From contig NZ_AWZR01000007.1 of the NCBI RefSeq assembly GCF_000472505.1, positions 211,494 to 275,493 of the forward strand: a stretch of 64,000 nucleotides of DNA. The letters are read 5' to 3'. The notes below the pieces were generated by a model. The model was not told the DNA's origin. It did not search any database and was given only the letters and a program-made list of their open reading frames with translations. Positions 17,921 to 27,946 of this stretch are shown one piece after another. The number at the start of each line of letters is the position of its first letter. Position 1 is the first letter of the stretch. The position numbers were made by a program, and so were the translations under genes. This stretch comes from Luteimonas sp. J29 (GTDB lineage: Bacteria; Pseudomonadota; Gammaproteobacteria; Xanthomonadales; Xanthomonadaceae).

Positions 17921-18972
17921 GCCGGCACCCCGATCCGCTCCAGGCGGTAGCTGCCGTCGAGCACGTGGCGCACCCAGTCCTGGTTGGCCAGGTACCAGTC
18001 CACCGTCTCGGCCAGGCCGCGCTCGAACGTGTACTTCGGCTCCCAGCCGAGCTCGTTGCGCAGCTTGCTGGCGTCGATCGCGTAGCGGCGGTCGTGGCCG
18101 GGGCGGTCGGCCACGAAGGTGATCTGCGACTCGCGCGGCTTGCCGTCCTCGCGCGGACGGCGCTCGTCGAGCAGCGCGCAGATCGCCTTGACCACCTCGA
18201 TATTCTGCTTCTCGGCGTTGCCGCCGATGTTGTAGGTCTCGCCCACCCGGCCACCGGCCAGCACCGTGCGGATGGCCTCGCAGTGGTCGCTCACGTACAG
18301 CCAGTCGCGCACCTGCCTGCCGTCCCCGTACACCGGCAGCGGCTCGCCGGCCAGGGCCCTGGCGATCACCAGCGGGATGAGCTTCTCCGGGAAGTGGTAC
18401 GGCCCGTAGTTGTTCGAGCAGTTGGTGGTGAGCGTCGGCAACCCGTAGGTATGGTGGAACGCGCGCACCAGGTGGTCGGACGCGGCCTTCGACGCCGAGT
18501 ACGGCGAGTTCGGCGCGTAGGGGGTCTGCTCGGTGAACCTGCCGGTCTCGCCGAGCGAGCCGTACACCTCGTCGGTGGACACGTGCAGGAAGCGGAACGC
18601 CTCGCGCGCCGTGCCCTCGAGCGACTTCCAGTAGTCGCGCACGGACTCCAGCAGGGCCAGGGTGCCGACCACGTTGGTCTGGATGAACGCCGCCGGGCCG
18701 TCGATCGAGCGGTCGACGTGGCTCTCGGCGGCGAAGTTCAGGACCGCGTCCGGCCGGTACTCGGCCAGCAGCCGCGGCACCAGCGTGCGGTCCCCGATGT
18801 CGCCGTGGACGAAGACGTGGTCCGGGTTGCCGTCGAGGTCCCTGAGCGACTCGAGGTTGCCGGCGTAGGTGAGCGCATCCAGGTTGACCACGCGCACGCC
18901 GCGCGCGACCGCCTCACGGACGAAATTGCCACCGATGAATCCGGCGCCACCGGTCACTAGCCATGTTGGCAC
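17917..18972 (-). CDS. rmlB: dTDP-glucose 4,6-dehydratase
   Basis: NAD-dependent SDR-family dehydratase, second step to dTDP-L-rhamnose. It has 351 residues with GGAGFIG (about residues 8-14), [26 protein letters not shown] and the catalytic [10 protein letters not shown]. The start is GTG at 18972: AGGAGA precedes it at proper spacing and no in-frame ATG fits the family N-terminus. First gene of the rmlBACD operon, 56 bases after ssb on the same strand, so some co-transcription with ssb is possible. Confidence 0.94.
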
Positions 18973-19028
18973 GGCATCTCCTGTGTCGTACGGATGATGG
19001 GGGCCCGGGGGAACCCGGGACGGACGGC

Positions 19029-19493
19029 TCAGAACGGGATCTCGTCGTCCGGGAAGTCCTCGACCGGCGCCGGCTGGCGGCTCGGGGCGGACTGCTGCCG
19101 CGGCTCCTGCCGCTGCGGGCGCGAGCGCTCGTAGCCGCCACCGCCGCCACCGCCCTCGCCGCGGCCGCCGAGCATCTGCATCTCGTCGGCGATGATGTCG
19201 GTGTAGTAGCGCTTCTGGCCGTCGTCGCCGGTGTGCTCGCTGTAGCTGATCCGGCCCTCGACGTACACCTGCGAACCCTTGCGCAGGTACTCGGCCGCGA
19301 TCTCGCCGAGCTTGCCGAAGAAGGTGACGCGGTGCCACTCGGTCTTTTCCTGGGTGTTGCCGTCGCGGTCCTTGCGCACGGTGGTGGTGGCCAGGCTGAC
19401 CTTGGTGACGGCCATGCCGCCCTGGGTGTATCGGGTTTCGGGATCGTTGCCGAGATTGCCGACAAGGATCACCTTGTTGATGCCACGGGCCAT
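19029..19493 (-). CDS. ssb: Single-stranded DNA-binding protein
   Basis: Homotetrameric ssDNA-binding protein used in replication, repair and recombination. The OB fold occupies about residues 1-110 ([42 protein letters not shown]). A glycine-rich linker leads to the acidic tip DFPDDEIPF that recruits partner proteins. At 154 residues it is slightly short in the linker. GAGGACTCCC just before the ATG supports the start. Confidence 0.97.
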   Translation of the reverse strand: MARGINKVILVGNLGNDPETRYTQGGMAVTKVSLATTTVRKDRDGNTQEKTEWHRVTFFGKLGEIAAEYLRKGSQVYVEGRISYSEHTGDDGQKRYYTDIIADEMQMLGGRGEGGGGGGGYERSRPQRQEPRQQSAPSRQPAPVEDFPDDEIPF

Positions 19494-19537
19494 GGGAGTC
19501 CTCGGGTGTCGCCGGCGTGCCCGGCGAAAGGCATTGG

Positions 19538-19565
19538 ATTATAGCCCGGCGACCCGTGGCGTCAG
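19538..19565 (-). promoter_or_regulatory. Predicted ssb promoter
   Basis: Read on the minus strand, CTGACG (19565-19560) and a perfect TATAAT (19543-19538) are 16 bases apart. The predicted start lies about 40 bases upstream of the ssb ATG. Confidence 0.6.
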
Positions 19566-19618
19566 GTCGCGCCGCCCCGGCGCGTAGGACTGCGCCACGC
19601 CGGCCGCGGGGCGGGATC

Positions 19619-19624
19619 TATAAT
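19619..19624 (+). promoter_or_regulatory. -10 element of ispB
   Basis: A perfect TATAAT lies 27 bases before the ispB ATG at 19652 in a GC-rich divergent intergenic region shared with ssb. No convincing -35 hexamer was found at 16-18 bases. Confidence 0.5.
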
Positions 19625-19651
19625 CTCCCGTTCATCTTCCACGGACCCCCA

Positions 19652-20650
19652 ATGGACGCCCCCGCCCCCACCGCGCCCGGGCTCGACCTGCCCGCCATCC
19701 AGGCCCTGGCGGCCGACGACATGGCCGCGATCGACGCCCTCATCCGCCGCCGCCTGGCCTCGGACGTGGTCCTGATCAACCAGATCGCCGAGCACATCGT
19801 CTCCGCCGGCGGCAAGCGCCTGCGGCCGATGCTGGTGGCGCTGGCCGGGCGCGCGACCGGGGCGGTCGGCGCGCACCACCACCAGCTGGCGGCGATCATC
19901 GAGTTCATCCACACCTCGACCCTGCTCCACGACGACGTGGTGGACGAATCCGACCTGCGCCGCGGCCGCAGCACCGCCAACGCGATCTGGGGCAACGCGG
20001 CCAGCGTCCTGGTCGGCGACTTCCTGTACTCGCGCTCGTTCCAGCTGATGGTGGAGATCGACAGCATGCCCGTGATGCGGCTGCTGGCCGACACCACCAA
20101 CCGCATCGCCGAGGGGGAGGTACTGCAGCTGCTGCACGTCCACAACCCGGACACGACCGAGGCGGCGTACCTCGAGGTGATCGAACGCAAGACCGCAGTT
20201 CTGTTCGCCGCGGGCACGCAGCTCGGCGCGCTGGCCTCCGGCGCGGACGACGCCACCCAGCGCAAGCTGTACGACTACGGCCTGCAGCTGGGCCGCGCGT
20301 TCCAGATCGCCGACGACGTGCTCGACTACAGCGCCGACGCCGGCGCGCTGGGCAAGAACCTCGGCGACGACCTGGCCGAGGGCAAGGCCACCCTGCCGCT
20401 GATCCACGCCATGGCGCACGCGGACGAGGCCACGCGGCAGCGCCTGCGGGGAATCGTGGAACGGGGCGACGCCTCGGCGATGCCCGAGGTGCTGGCCGCG
20501 ATCGAAGGCGCCGGCAGCCTCGACTACAGCCTCCGGCGCGCGCACGAGTACGCCGCCGCCGCGGAGGCCGCGCTCGACGGCCTGCCGGACGGCGAGGCGT
20601 TGGCCGCGCTGCGCGGCCTGGCACGCTACGCCGTGGACCGCGGCCACTGA
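19652..20650 (+). CDS. ispB: Octaprenyl/polyprenyl diphosphate synthase
   Basis: Trans-prenyltransferase that elongates farnesyl diphosphate with isopentenyl diphosphate to make the ubiquinone side chain. The 332-residue protein has the first aspartate-rich motif DDVVD (94-98), GGKRLRP (53-59) and the second motif DDVLD (221-225). Short residues before the first DDxxD fit a long-chain product. The start is chosen at MDAPAPTAPG because the upstream extension of the frame has no ribosome site and crosses the promoter. IspB, not ubiquinone length, is the secure call; chain length is inferred. Confidence 0.92.
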   Translation: MDAPAPTAPGLDLPAIQALAADDMAAIDALIRRRLASDVVLINQIAEHIVSAGGKRLRPMLVALAGRATGAVGAHHHQLAAIIEFIHTSTLLHDDVVDESDLRRGRSTANAIWGNAASVLVGDFLYSRSFQLMVEIDSMPVMRLLADTTNRIAEGEVLQLLHVHNPDTTEAAYLEVIERKTAVLFAAGTQLGALASGADDATQRKLYDYGLQLGRAFQIADDVLDYSADAGALGKNLGDDLAEGKATLPLIHAMAHADEATRQRLRGIVERGDASAMPEVLAAIEGAGSLDYSLRRAHEYAAAAEAALDGLPDGEALAALRGLARYAVDRGH

Positions 20651-20668
20651 CCGCGGCCGGCGCGGGAG

Positions 20669-21469
20669 TCAGGGCCCGAACCGCTCGCGGAAGAACCCGC
20701 GCATCATCGCGAACGCGCGGCGTGCCGTGCGTTCGTCGTACCTGCAGTTCGAATCCGGCGGGCCGTCGGCATTCTCCGGCTGCGAGAAGCAGTGCCGCGC
20801 GCCACCGAAGCTGACCAGCTGCCAGTCGGCGCCACCCTCGCGCATTTCCCGCGTGAATGCTTCGACGTGTTCGGGCGGGACGCTGCTGTCGTCGGCGCCA
20901 TGAAGCACGAGCACCGGGGTCCGGATCGGGCCGTCGGCGGGCTGGTAGCCCTGGAGGTTGCCGTGGAAGCTCACCACGCCGCCGGACAGTTCCCGTCCCG
21001 AACGCGCCAGTTCCAGCACCACGCCGCCGCCGAAGCAGAACCCGACGGCGCCGATCCGGCCTGGCTGCACGGGCACGCCATCGAGTCCGGCCAGCACGTC
21101 CACGGCCCTGTTCGCGCGCAGGCGCAGGGTCCTGCCGCCATCGGCATAGGCGGCCACCACCGCCTGCCGCGCCTCGGCAGCGTCCGCCGGCCGCACGTCG
21201 CGCCCGTAGACGTCGGCCACCAGCACGACGTAATCCGTGCCCGCGATGCGCCTGGCCATGGCCACGGCGGCCTCGCCCACGCCCATCCAGTTGGGCACCA
21301 TCACCAGCCCGGGGCGCGGGTCGTCCGTGCTGTCGTCGTAGACCAGCACGCCCGAGAAGGGCTGCCCGTCCAGGGTCCATTCCAGCGGCTGCTCGCGCAG
21401 GGCCGTCCGTGCGGGAATGGACGACAGGGCCAGACATGCGAGCCAGGCCAGGCGTGTCAGCAGCGACAT
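20669..21469 (-). CDS. Dienelactone hydrolase family protein, exported
   Basis: Alpha/beta hydrolase of the dienelactone hydrolase type, 266 residues, with an N-terminal signal peptide (MSLLTRLAWLACLALSSIPA). The Cys nucleophile is at position 145 in GFCFGGG, with Asp193/Asp194 in HGADDSS and His226 in GARHCFS completing the triad. Such exported members are common in Xanthomonadaceae and their substrates are mostly unknown. It converges on ispB with 18 bases between stops and lies 65 bases upstream of the murD2 stop. Confidence 0.88.
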   Translation of the reverse strand: MSLLTRLAWLACLALSSIPARTALREQPLEWTLDGQPFSGVLVYDDSTDDPRPGLVMVPNWMGVGEAAVAMARRIAGTDYVVLVADVYGRDVRPADAAEARQAVVAAYADGGRTLRLRANRAVDVLAGLDGVPVQPGRIGAVGFCFGGGVVLELARSGRELSGGVVSFHGNLQGYQPADGPIRTPVLVLHGADDSSVPPEHVEAFTREMREGGADWQLVSFGGARHCFSQPENADGPPDSNCRYDERTARRAFAMMRGFFRERFGP

Positions 21470-21534
21470 GCGGGTCCCTCCAGGTTCAACCGGCGGCAGT
21501 CTTGCACGACGCCCGTGACGGAGGATTGACCGGT

Positions 21535-22971
21535 TCAGGCGATTCCCAGTCCCGGGATCGCGGTGATCGCATCGGGGTCGACGCCGGCCAGCCGAGCGAA
21601 GTGACGGCCGCGCTCGGTGTAGTCGCGGTACGCACCGAAGCTCGGCGCGCCCGGCGAGAGCAGCAGTACGCCGTCGCCCGCCAGCAGCGCTTCGGCCTGC
21701 GCCACCGCATCGGCGAGGTCGGTGGCCTGGCGCAGCACGCAGCCGTCCTCCCGCGCCACGCCCCCGAGCAGGTCATGGATGCGCGGGCCGTTCTGGCCCA
21801 TGGTGACGATCGCCGCCGGCGGCCGCGCGCGCACGCCTTCGGCGAAGGCGCTCCAGTCCAGGCCGCGGTCGTGGCCGCCGACCAGGATCGCCACCCGGCG
21901 CCCGGCGAAGACCTCGAGCGCGGCCAGGCTGGCGTGTGGCGTGGTGCTGATCGAATCGTTGACGTACTCGATGCCGTCGCGCACGCCCAGCGACTGCAGC
22001 CGGTGCGGCAGCGGGCGGAAGCCGGCCACGTGCGGCGCCAGCGCCACCGCGTCCAGGCCCAGCGCCTCGATCGCGGCGAGCACGCCGCACAGGTTGGCAC
22101 GGTTGTGGCGGCCGGGCAGCGGGACGCCGCGGGTGTCGAGCACCTCCCGTCCGCCACGCCACAGCGCGTCGCCGCGCAGGTGCCAGCCATCGGGGCTCCC
22201 GAACCAGCGCACCTCGCTGTGCGGCAGGTCGCGGCCCGTTTCGGCCAGCAGCGGATCACCGGCATTGAGCACGGCGATGCGCGGGTACGCGCCGGTCAGC
22301 AGCGCCAGCTTGTCGCGCACGTAGCGCGCGTGGCTGCCGTGCCAGTCCAGGTGCTCCGGGAAGACGTTGGTCACCAGCGCCACGTGCGGCCGTACGCCGC
22401 TCATCGCGACGTCGCCGGTCTGGTAGCTCGACAGCTCCACCACCCAGTAGTCGGCCTGCCCGTCGAGCAGCTCCAGCAGCGGCTGGCCGATGTTGCCGGC
22501 AAGCGCGGTGCGATGGCCACCGGCGCGCAGCAGGTGCGCCAGCAGCGCCGACGAGGTGCTCTTGCCCTTGGTGCCGGTGACGCAGAGCGTGGTCGCGTCC
22601 GGGCGCGAGGCGAACCAGAGCGCCGTGCCGCCGATGAAGCGCGTGCCGCGTGATGCGGCTTCCAGCGCCTCCGGCCGGTAGGGGCTGATGCCCGGCGACT
22701 TCACCACCACGTCGAACGCGGACAGGCGCTCCGCGCTGGCGTGCGTCTCCACCCGCAGCCGCGGGTCGCCGAGCGCCCGCGCCTCGCCGGCTTCGGAGTC
22801 GGAGCAGAACAGCGTCAACGTTCCCGGAAACCGGTCGTCGTCGCCGGCAGCGGGCAGCCGGTCGGCCGCCGCGCGCAGGGCTGCGTGGGCGGCGCGGCCC
22901 TCGCGCCCCCAGCCCCACAGGGCCACGCGGCGCCCGGCGAGCGAGGCGATGTCAGGCGGCGAAGCGTTCAC
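21535..22971 (-). CDS. murD2: UDP-MurNAc-L-alanine--L-glutamate ligase (MurD2)
   Basis: Mur ligase of the MurD family, 478 residues. It has the ATP loop GTKGKST (133-139), [15 protein letters not shown] and GGHDRGLDW in the C-terminal domain. In Xanthomonas the MurD2 homologue beside MurL adds L-glutamate, rather than D-glutamate, to UDP-MurNAc-L-Ala. Assignment as MurD2 rests on its pairing with murL. The start is GTG at 22971, preceded by GGGAG and overlapping murL by 20 bases; no in-frame ATG gives the family N-terminus. Alternative: ordinary MurD, less likely because murD normally lies in the mra/dcw cluster. Confidence 0.88.
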   Translation of the reverse strand: MNASPPDIASLAGRRVALWGWGREGRAAHAALRAAADRLPAAGDDDRFPGTLTLFCSDSEAGEARALGDPRLRVETHASAERLSAFDVVVKSPGISPYRPEALEAASRGTRFIGGTALWFASRPDATTLCVTGTKGKSTSSALLAHLLRAGGHRTALAGNIGQPLLELLDGQADYWVVELSSYQTGDVAMSGVRPHVALVTNVFPEHLDWHGSHARYVRDKLALLTGAYPRIAVLNAGDPLLAETGRDLPHSEVRWFGSPDGWHLRGDALWRGGREVLDTRGVPLPGRHNRANLCGVLAAIEALGLDAVALAPHVAGFRPLPHRLQSLGVRDGIEYVNDSISTTPHASLAALEVFAGRRVAILVGGHDRGLDWSAFAEGVRARPPAAIVTMGQNGPRIHDLLGGVAREDGCVLRQATDLADAVAQAEALLAGDGVLLLSPGAPSFGAYRDYTERGRHFARLAGVDPDAITAIPGLGIA

Positions 22972-24316
22972 GCAGCCGCTCCCACAGCGGCGCGGGGATG
23001 CCGTGTTCGCCCTGCGGCGCCAGCAGGGCGTCGACGTCGACCTCGTCCGCGCCCAGCTGCGGCGCGATCTCGCGCGCGAAGCGCGCCACCACCGCGTCCT
23101 CGCGCCACTCCGGCCGCGCCGCCAGCGCCGCCATCGCGGCGCGCGACTCGCGGCCCTCGCCAACGCACTCGAATGGCTTGTGGTCGCGGTATTCGAGCAG
23201 CGCGTCGAAGCCCGGGACCTGGGCGGGATCGTCGAGCAGGTTGCGGCCGAAGATCCCGACCAGCCGCGGCTTGGGCATGAACGGCGCCAGCGCCAGGAAC
23301 ACGAAGTGGCACTTCGGGCACACCCCGCACCAGCGGTTCACCGGCCGCTCGCCGAGCAGGTGGAAGTTGCGGTTGCAACTGGAGAAGTGCGCGTCGTAGG
23401 CGTCGAGCTTCGCGAACTGGCGCGCGACCGCCAGCTCGCTCAGCGGCCGCAGCAGCGAGTAGTAGCGCAGGTCCGCGGCCACGTGCGAGCGCAGGTGCGC
23501 GGCGAAGGCGCGCTCGAACGCCCAGCCCTTGGACCACTGGTGGTTCACCTCGCCGGTGCCCTCGATCAGGCTGCCGTAGCTGGCCGAACGCTCGTTGGAG
23601 AACACCACCTGGTCCACGCCGAGCACCACCGCGGCGAAGGCGAGGATGGCGGAGTTCACCGCGGTCACCGGGATGTGGCCGTTCCACGCGCCCTGGCGGT
23701 TGAACTCGAACAGTTCCGGCGCGAGCTGGCGGCCGATGTTGAGCATCGGCAGGCCGGTGCGCCCGGCGCAGGCGCGGATCAGCTGCGAGCCGCCGATCCA
23801 GGCGACGGTCTGCCCGACGCCCAGCGCGCGCAGCGCCTCGATGCTGACCAGCGAATCCTTGCCGCCGCCGATCGCCACCAGCGCGTGTTCGCGCAGCCCC
23901 AGCGCCGGCGCGTCGCCTCCGGCCACCCCGTTCGAAACCGGAAAGCGCACCCGGCCGTGCAGGTCCAGCCCGTTGCGGTACGCGAACTCGCCCAGCCCGT
24001 TGAGGTACACCTCCTCCACCAGCGCCCCGGTGGCGGCATCGATGCCACCGTCCTCGACGAGGATCGTCGCCGGCACCGCCGCCTTGTAGTAGCTCACGCC
24101 GGCGACCAGGTGCAGCAGCCGCAGCGCGCGCATGGCCGCCGCCGCGCGGGCGTCGTCGAGCGCGAACGGCGCGCCGGGCAGGGTGACCGTCTCGACCAGC
24201 TCGGGGCCGTCGTCGAAGGCGTAGACCAGCCGCGCCACGCCGCTGGCGGGATCGAACCCGCTGCGCACGAAGCGGAACGCAACGATCGCGTCGCGGTTGA
24301 ACTGCCACTGGCTCAT
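22952..24316 (-). CDS. murL: UDP-MurNAc-L-Ala-L-Glu epimerase (MurL)
   Basis: Epimerises the terminal L-Glu of UDP-MurNAc-L-Ala-L-Glu to D-Glu in an ATP-dependent reaction, so that no free D-glutamate is needed. The 454-residue protein has a PP-loop-like GGGKDS (150-155) that may bind ATP and a Cys cluster C330-x2-C333-x2-C336 ([11 protein letters not shown]). The identification follows from its overall match to the MurL family of Xanthomonas and from its position between lysAC and murD2. It overlaps lysAC by ATGA and murD2 by 20 bases. Older annotations of this family call it hypothetical or endonuclease-like. Confidence 0.9.
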   Translation of the reverse strand: MSQWQFNRDAIVAFRFVRSGFDPASGVARLVYAFDDGPELVETVTLPGAPFALDDARAAAAMRALRLLHLVAGVSYYKAAVPATILVEDGGIDAATGALVEEVYLNGLGEFAYRNGLDLHGRVRFPVSNGVAGGDAPALGLREHALVAIGGGKDSLVSIEALRALGVGQTVAWIGGSQLIRACAGRTGLPMLNIGRQLAPELFEFNRQGAWNGHIPVTAVNSAILAFAAVVLGVDQVVFSNERSASYGSLIEGTGEVNHQWSKGWAFERAFAAHLRSHVAADLRYYSLLRPLSELAVARQFAKLDAYDAHFSSCNRNFHLLGERPVNRWCGVCPKCHFVFLALAPFMPKPRLVGIFGRNLLDDPAQVPGFDALLEYRDHKPFECVGEGRESRAAMAALAARPEWREDAVVARFAREIAPQLGADEVDVDALLAPQGEHGIPAPLWERLRERFAA

Positions 24317-26907
24317 TCGATGATGTCCTCCACCGGCAGCGCGCGCAGGTTGTAGGCGCTGGCCATGGTGTAACCGTAGGCGCCGGCGTCGGCCACCAGT
24401 ACCACGTCGCCGGGCGCGGTCGCCTCGGGCAGCTTGACCCGGTGGCCGAACACGTCGCTGGATTCGCAGATCGGGCCGACCACGTCGAAGTCGCGCAGCG
24501 GCCCGTCGTCGATCCGGTCCAGGTTCACGATGTCGTGCCAGGCGTCGTAGAGCGCGGGCCGGATCAGCGCGTTCATGCCCGCGTCCAGGCCGACGCGGTG
24601 CACGCCGTCCTTCTCCACCACCTGGCTGCAGCGCGCCAGCAGCACGCCGGCCTCGGCCACCAGGAAGCGGCCCGGCTCGATCGCCAGCTGGAACGCCGGG
24701 TGCACGGCCTTCACCCCGGCCAGGCCCGCGCCCCAGTCGTCGAGGTCGAAGGGCTCGTCGTCGGCCGAATACGGGATCGGCAGCCCGCCGCCGATGTCGA
24801 GCACCTCGACGGTGCCGATCCGGCGGGCGAACCCGGCCATCTCGTCGACCATCTGCCGCCAGTGCTCGCGCGTCTCCACGCCGCTGCCCAGGTGCGCGTG
24901 CAGGCCGGCGATACGCACGTCGAGCGCGCGCGCCAGCGCTTCGAACTCCTCCACCCGCGATGCGGACAGGCCGAACTTGGAGGCCTTGCCGCCGGTGGTC
25001 ACCTTCTCGTGGTGGCCGTCGCCGAAGCCCAGGTCGATGCGCAGCCACAGCGTCCGCCCACGGAACACCTCCGGCCAGCGCTGCAGCAGCTCGCAGTTGT
25101 CCACGGTCACGGTGACGCCGCGCCCGAGCGCGTGCGCGTACTCGTCGATGGGCGCGAAGCTCGGCGTGAACAGCACGCGGGCGGGGTCGAGGCCCGGCAC
25201 GCTGGCGAACACGTGCTCGACCTCGGCCAGCGACACGCACTCCAGGCCGAAGCCCTCGGCCACCAGCGCGCGCAGGATCGCCGGATGGGAATTGGCCTTG
25301 ATCGCGTAGTAGCGGCGGTCCACGGCCTCCACCGCGAGCAGCTGCCGCGCGCGCTCGCGCACGGTCGGCAGGTGGTACACGTAGCGCGGCGTGCCCCCGG
25401 CCGCCAGCGCCCGCAAGCGTTCGCGCTCGCCGCGCCACCACGGCACCGGGCGCGGGCGCACCGTGCCGATGATGTCCTTCCAGCGCGGGCCGAAGACGCC
25501 GTTCTCGTACACCGGCATCGCGCCCGAATCGATCAGTTCGGCATGCAGCACCGGAAGCAGGCCGTCGGCATCGGCCTCGTCGATGACGAAGGTCAGGTTG
25601 AGGTCGTTGGACGACTGCGAGATCAGGTGCACGCGCTCGCGGCCGAAGGTCGCCCACACGTCGGAGAGCTTGTGCAGCAGCGAACGCATGCCCAGGCCGA
25701 CCAGGGTGATCGCCGCGCACGGCGCGATCACCTTCACTCGGCACACCTGGGCCAGGTCCTCGGACAGGCGCGCAAGCACGTCGGTGCTGACCAGGTTCTC
25801 GCTCGGGTCGAGCGAGACGGTGACGTTGGTCTCGGCCGACCCGATCAGGTCCACCGACAGGCCGTGGCGGCGGAAGCGCTCGAAGATGTCGGCCAGGAAG
25901 CCGACCGACTGCCACATGCCCACGGTTTCCATCGACACCAGCACGATGCCGTTGCGGCGGCTGATCGCCTTGACGCCCGGCACGTGCGCGGCCTCGGCGT
26001 CGATGCGCGTGCCCGGCAGTTCGGGGCGCCCGGTGTCGAGGATCGCCATCGGCACGCCGCTGACCCGGCACGGTCCGAGCGAGCGCGGGTGCAGCACCTT
26101 GGCGCCGGTGGTCGCGATTTCCTGCGCCTCGGCGTAGTCCAGGCGGGTGAGCAGGCGCGCGTCGGGCACCTCGCGCGGATTGGCGGTGAACATGCCCGGT
26201 ACGTCGGTCCAGATCTCCACCCGGCGCGCGCGCAGCAGGCCGCCGAACAGGGCGGCCGAAGTGTCCGAACCGCCGCGGCCCAGGATCGCGGTGCCGCCTT
26301 CGGGATGGCGGGCGATGAAACCCTGGGTCAGCAGCAGGCGCGTGGGTTGCGCGGCGAAGCGCGCGCGCCAGTCGTCGTCGGCCTCGCGCCGGCACGACAC
26401 CGACAGCCGCCTGCCCCACCCGCTCTGGTTGGGCAGTTCGATCGCGTCGAGCCAGTCGCGCGCGTCGGCCCAGCCGATGTCCAGGCCCTGCGCGCGCAGG
26501 TAGGCCACGCCCAGCGTGGACGAGAGCAGCTCGCCCTGGGCCAGCACCTCGGCCTGCCAGTCGAGCGTGCGCGTCGCCGCGCGCGCATCGTCCAGCAGCG
26601 CGCGCAGCGCGGCCAGCCGCGCGCCGAGCACCACGTCCGGGTCGAGGTCGAGTTCCTGCACGAAGGCGCGGTGGCGTGCGGCCAGCGCCTCGACCCGCGC
26701 CGCGCTGTCGGCGGCGCCGTCGGCGATCGCGGTCAGGTCGTTGGTCACACCTGAAAGCGCCGAGACCACGACCAGCACGCGCCCCCCGATCTCCTCCGCG
26801 CGTTTGCCCGCGAGCCGTCCGATCGTGTCCCAGCGATGGCGTTGCGACACCGACGTGCCGCCGAACTTGAGCACGACCCAGGGCGTGCCGATCGGGGGGG
26901 AAGGCAT
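24313..26907 (-). CDS. lysAC: Bifunctional aspartokinase / diaminopimelate decarboxylase
   Basis: Fusion of the first and last enzymes of lysine synthesis, 864 residues, characteristic of Xanthomonadaceae. The aspartokinase half (about 1-465) has KFGGTS (14-19), GRGGSDTSAA (211-220), WTDVPGMFTANPR and ACT repeats. The diaminopimelate decarboxylase half (about 505-864) is an alanine-racemase-fold PLP enzyme with Lys537 in YYAIKANSHP and HLGSGVETREHW. The start at MPSPPIGTPWVVLKFGG is chosen because the upstream frame lies in the divergent intergenic region. First gene of lysAC-murL-murD2; meso-DAP and lysine supply is thereby tied to peptidoglycan precursor synthesis. Confidence 0.96.
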   Translation of the reverse strand: MPSPPIGTPWVVLKFGGTSVSQRHRWDTIGRLAGKRAEEIGGRVLVVVSALSGVTNDLTAIADGAADSAARVEALAARHRAFVQELDLDPDVVLGARLAALRALLDDARAATRTLDWQAEVLAQGELLSSTLGVAYLRAQGLDIGWADARDWLDAIELPNQSGWGRRLSVSCRREADDDWRARFAAQPTRLLLTQGFIARHPEGGTAILGRGGSDTSAALFGGLLRARRVEIWTDVPGMFTANPREVPDARLLTRLDYAEAQEIATTGAKVLHPRSLGPCRVSGVPMAILDTGRPELPGTRIDAEAAHVPGVKAISRRNGIVLVSMETVGMWQSVGFLADIFERFRRHGLSVDLIGSAETNVTVSLDPSENLVSTDVLARLSEDLAQVCRVKVIAPCAAITLVGLGMRSLLHKLSDVWATFGRERVHLISQSSNDLNLTFVIDEADADGLLPVLHAELIDSGAMPVYENGVFGPRWKDIIGTVRPRPVPWWRGERERLRALAAGGTPRYVYHLPTVRERARQLLAVEAVDRRYYAIKANSHPAILRALVAEGFGLECVSLAEVEHVFASVPGLDPARVLFTPSFAPIDEYAHALGRGVTVTVDNCELLQRWPEVFRGRTLWLRIDLGFGDGHHEKVTTGGKASKFGLSASRVEEFEALARALDVRIAGLHAHLGSGVETREHWRQMVDEMAGFARRIGTVEVLDIGGGLPIPYSADDEPFDLDDWGAGLAGVKAVHPAFQLAIEPGRFLVAEAGVLLARCSQVVEKDGVHRVGLDAGMNALIRPALYDAWHDIVNLDRIDDGPLRDFDVVGPICESSDVFGHRVKLPEATAPGDVVLVADAGAYGYTMASAYNLRALPVEDIIE

Positions 26908-27052
26908 GGAAATGGCGGGATCCGGGGATGCGGGCGGGTGCGCCTGCGGGCGCAGCGCGGATTCTAACCGGATCGCCGCGCGCGCGAGTCCCGGCCTCCG
27001 GCGCCCGACCGGGTTGGTAAGCTGCGCCGCCCACCTGCACCGCGACGCGCCC

Positions 27053-27946
27053 ATGCCACGACGCTACCTGCAGCTCGACGTCTTCGCCGACCGGCCCGGT
27101 GCCGGCAACCCGCTCGGCGTGGTCCTGGACGGCGACGGACTCGACGACGCGGCGATGCAGGCGCTGGCCGCGTGGCTGAACCTCTCCGAGACGGTGTTCT
27201 TCCAGCCGCCCCCCGAGGGCGTCGGCTACAGCGTGCGCATCTTCACCCCGAAGGGCGAGCTGCCGTTCGCCGGGCATCCGAGCGTGGGATCGGGATGGGC
27301 GGCACTCGCCCACGGGCTCGCCGTCGCCCGCGATGGCCGCCTCGTGCAGCACTGCGGCGCCGGCCTGCTGCCGGTGCGCATCGAAGGCGACGGCGCGGCG
27401 CGCCGGGTGCACGTGCGTTCTCCGCGCGGCGAACCGCGCGCCGCGGCGTTCCCGCTCGACACCCTTCCGGCGCTGGCGCGCCTGCTCGACCCCGCCCTGC
27501 CGCCGCAGCTGTGGAACAACGGTCCCGACTGGTGGATCGTGGCGCTGCGCAGCGAACACGAACTGCGCCGGTACCACCCCGAACTGGAGGCGATCGCCGC
27601 CCTGTCCGGGAAGGGCAAGCTGGCCGCCTTCGCCCCGGCCGCGCACGGCGAGGCCGGTTACCGCTACGTCGTGCGCGCCTTCGCGCCCGGCGTCGGCATC
27701 GCCGAGGACCCGGTCACCGGCAGCGCCAACGCGCTGGTCGCCGCCCGCCTGCTGCAGGCCGGCCTGGTCGGCCCCGGCACCGGCTATGTCGCCAGCCAGG
27801 GCCGCGAGCTCGGCCGCGACGGCAGGGTCGAGGTCCGCGTCGACGACGACGGCGAGGTCTGGATCGGCGGCCGCGTGCAGCCCGTGATCGAAGGCCGGAT
27901 CGACTGGCCGGCCAACGCCCCTTCCCTGCATCGGAGCCCTGCATGA
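27053..27946 (+). CDS. PhzF family isomerase-like protein, copy 1
   Basis: Protein of the PhzF/diaminopimelate-epimerase-like fold, 297 residues. Candidate active-site residues are Glu46 in LSETVFF, His75 in PFAGHPSVG and the Asp of AEDPVTGSANA, as in PhzF itself. Most bacterial PhzF-like proteins outside phenazine operons have no known substrate, and no phenazine genes are present here. It is the first of two adjacent paralogs and overlaps the second by ATGA. Divergent from lysAC across 145 bases. Confidence 0.88.
   Translation: MPRRYLQLDVFADRPGAGNPLGVVLDGDGLDDAAMQALAAWLNLSETVFFQPPPEGVGYSVRIFTPKGELPFAGHPSVGSGWAALAHGLAVARDGRLVQHCGAGLLPVRIEGDGAARRVHVRSPRGEPRAAAFPLDTLPALARLLDPALPPQLWNNGPDWWIVALRSEHELRRYHPELEAIAALSGKGKLAAFAPAAHGEAGYRYVVRAFAPGVGIAEDPVTGSANALVAARLLQAGLVGPGTGYVASQGRELGRDGRVEVRVDDDGEVWIGGRVQPVIEGRIDWPANAPSLHRSPA

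Noticed and set aside
22952..27931. Very long minus-strand open frame of 1659 residues over murL, lysAC and phzF
   Set aside because: Only the murL part is a recognisable protein; the rest is the antisense or off-frame shadow of lysAC and phzF in GC-rich DNA.
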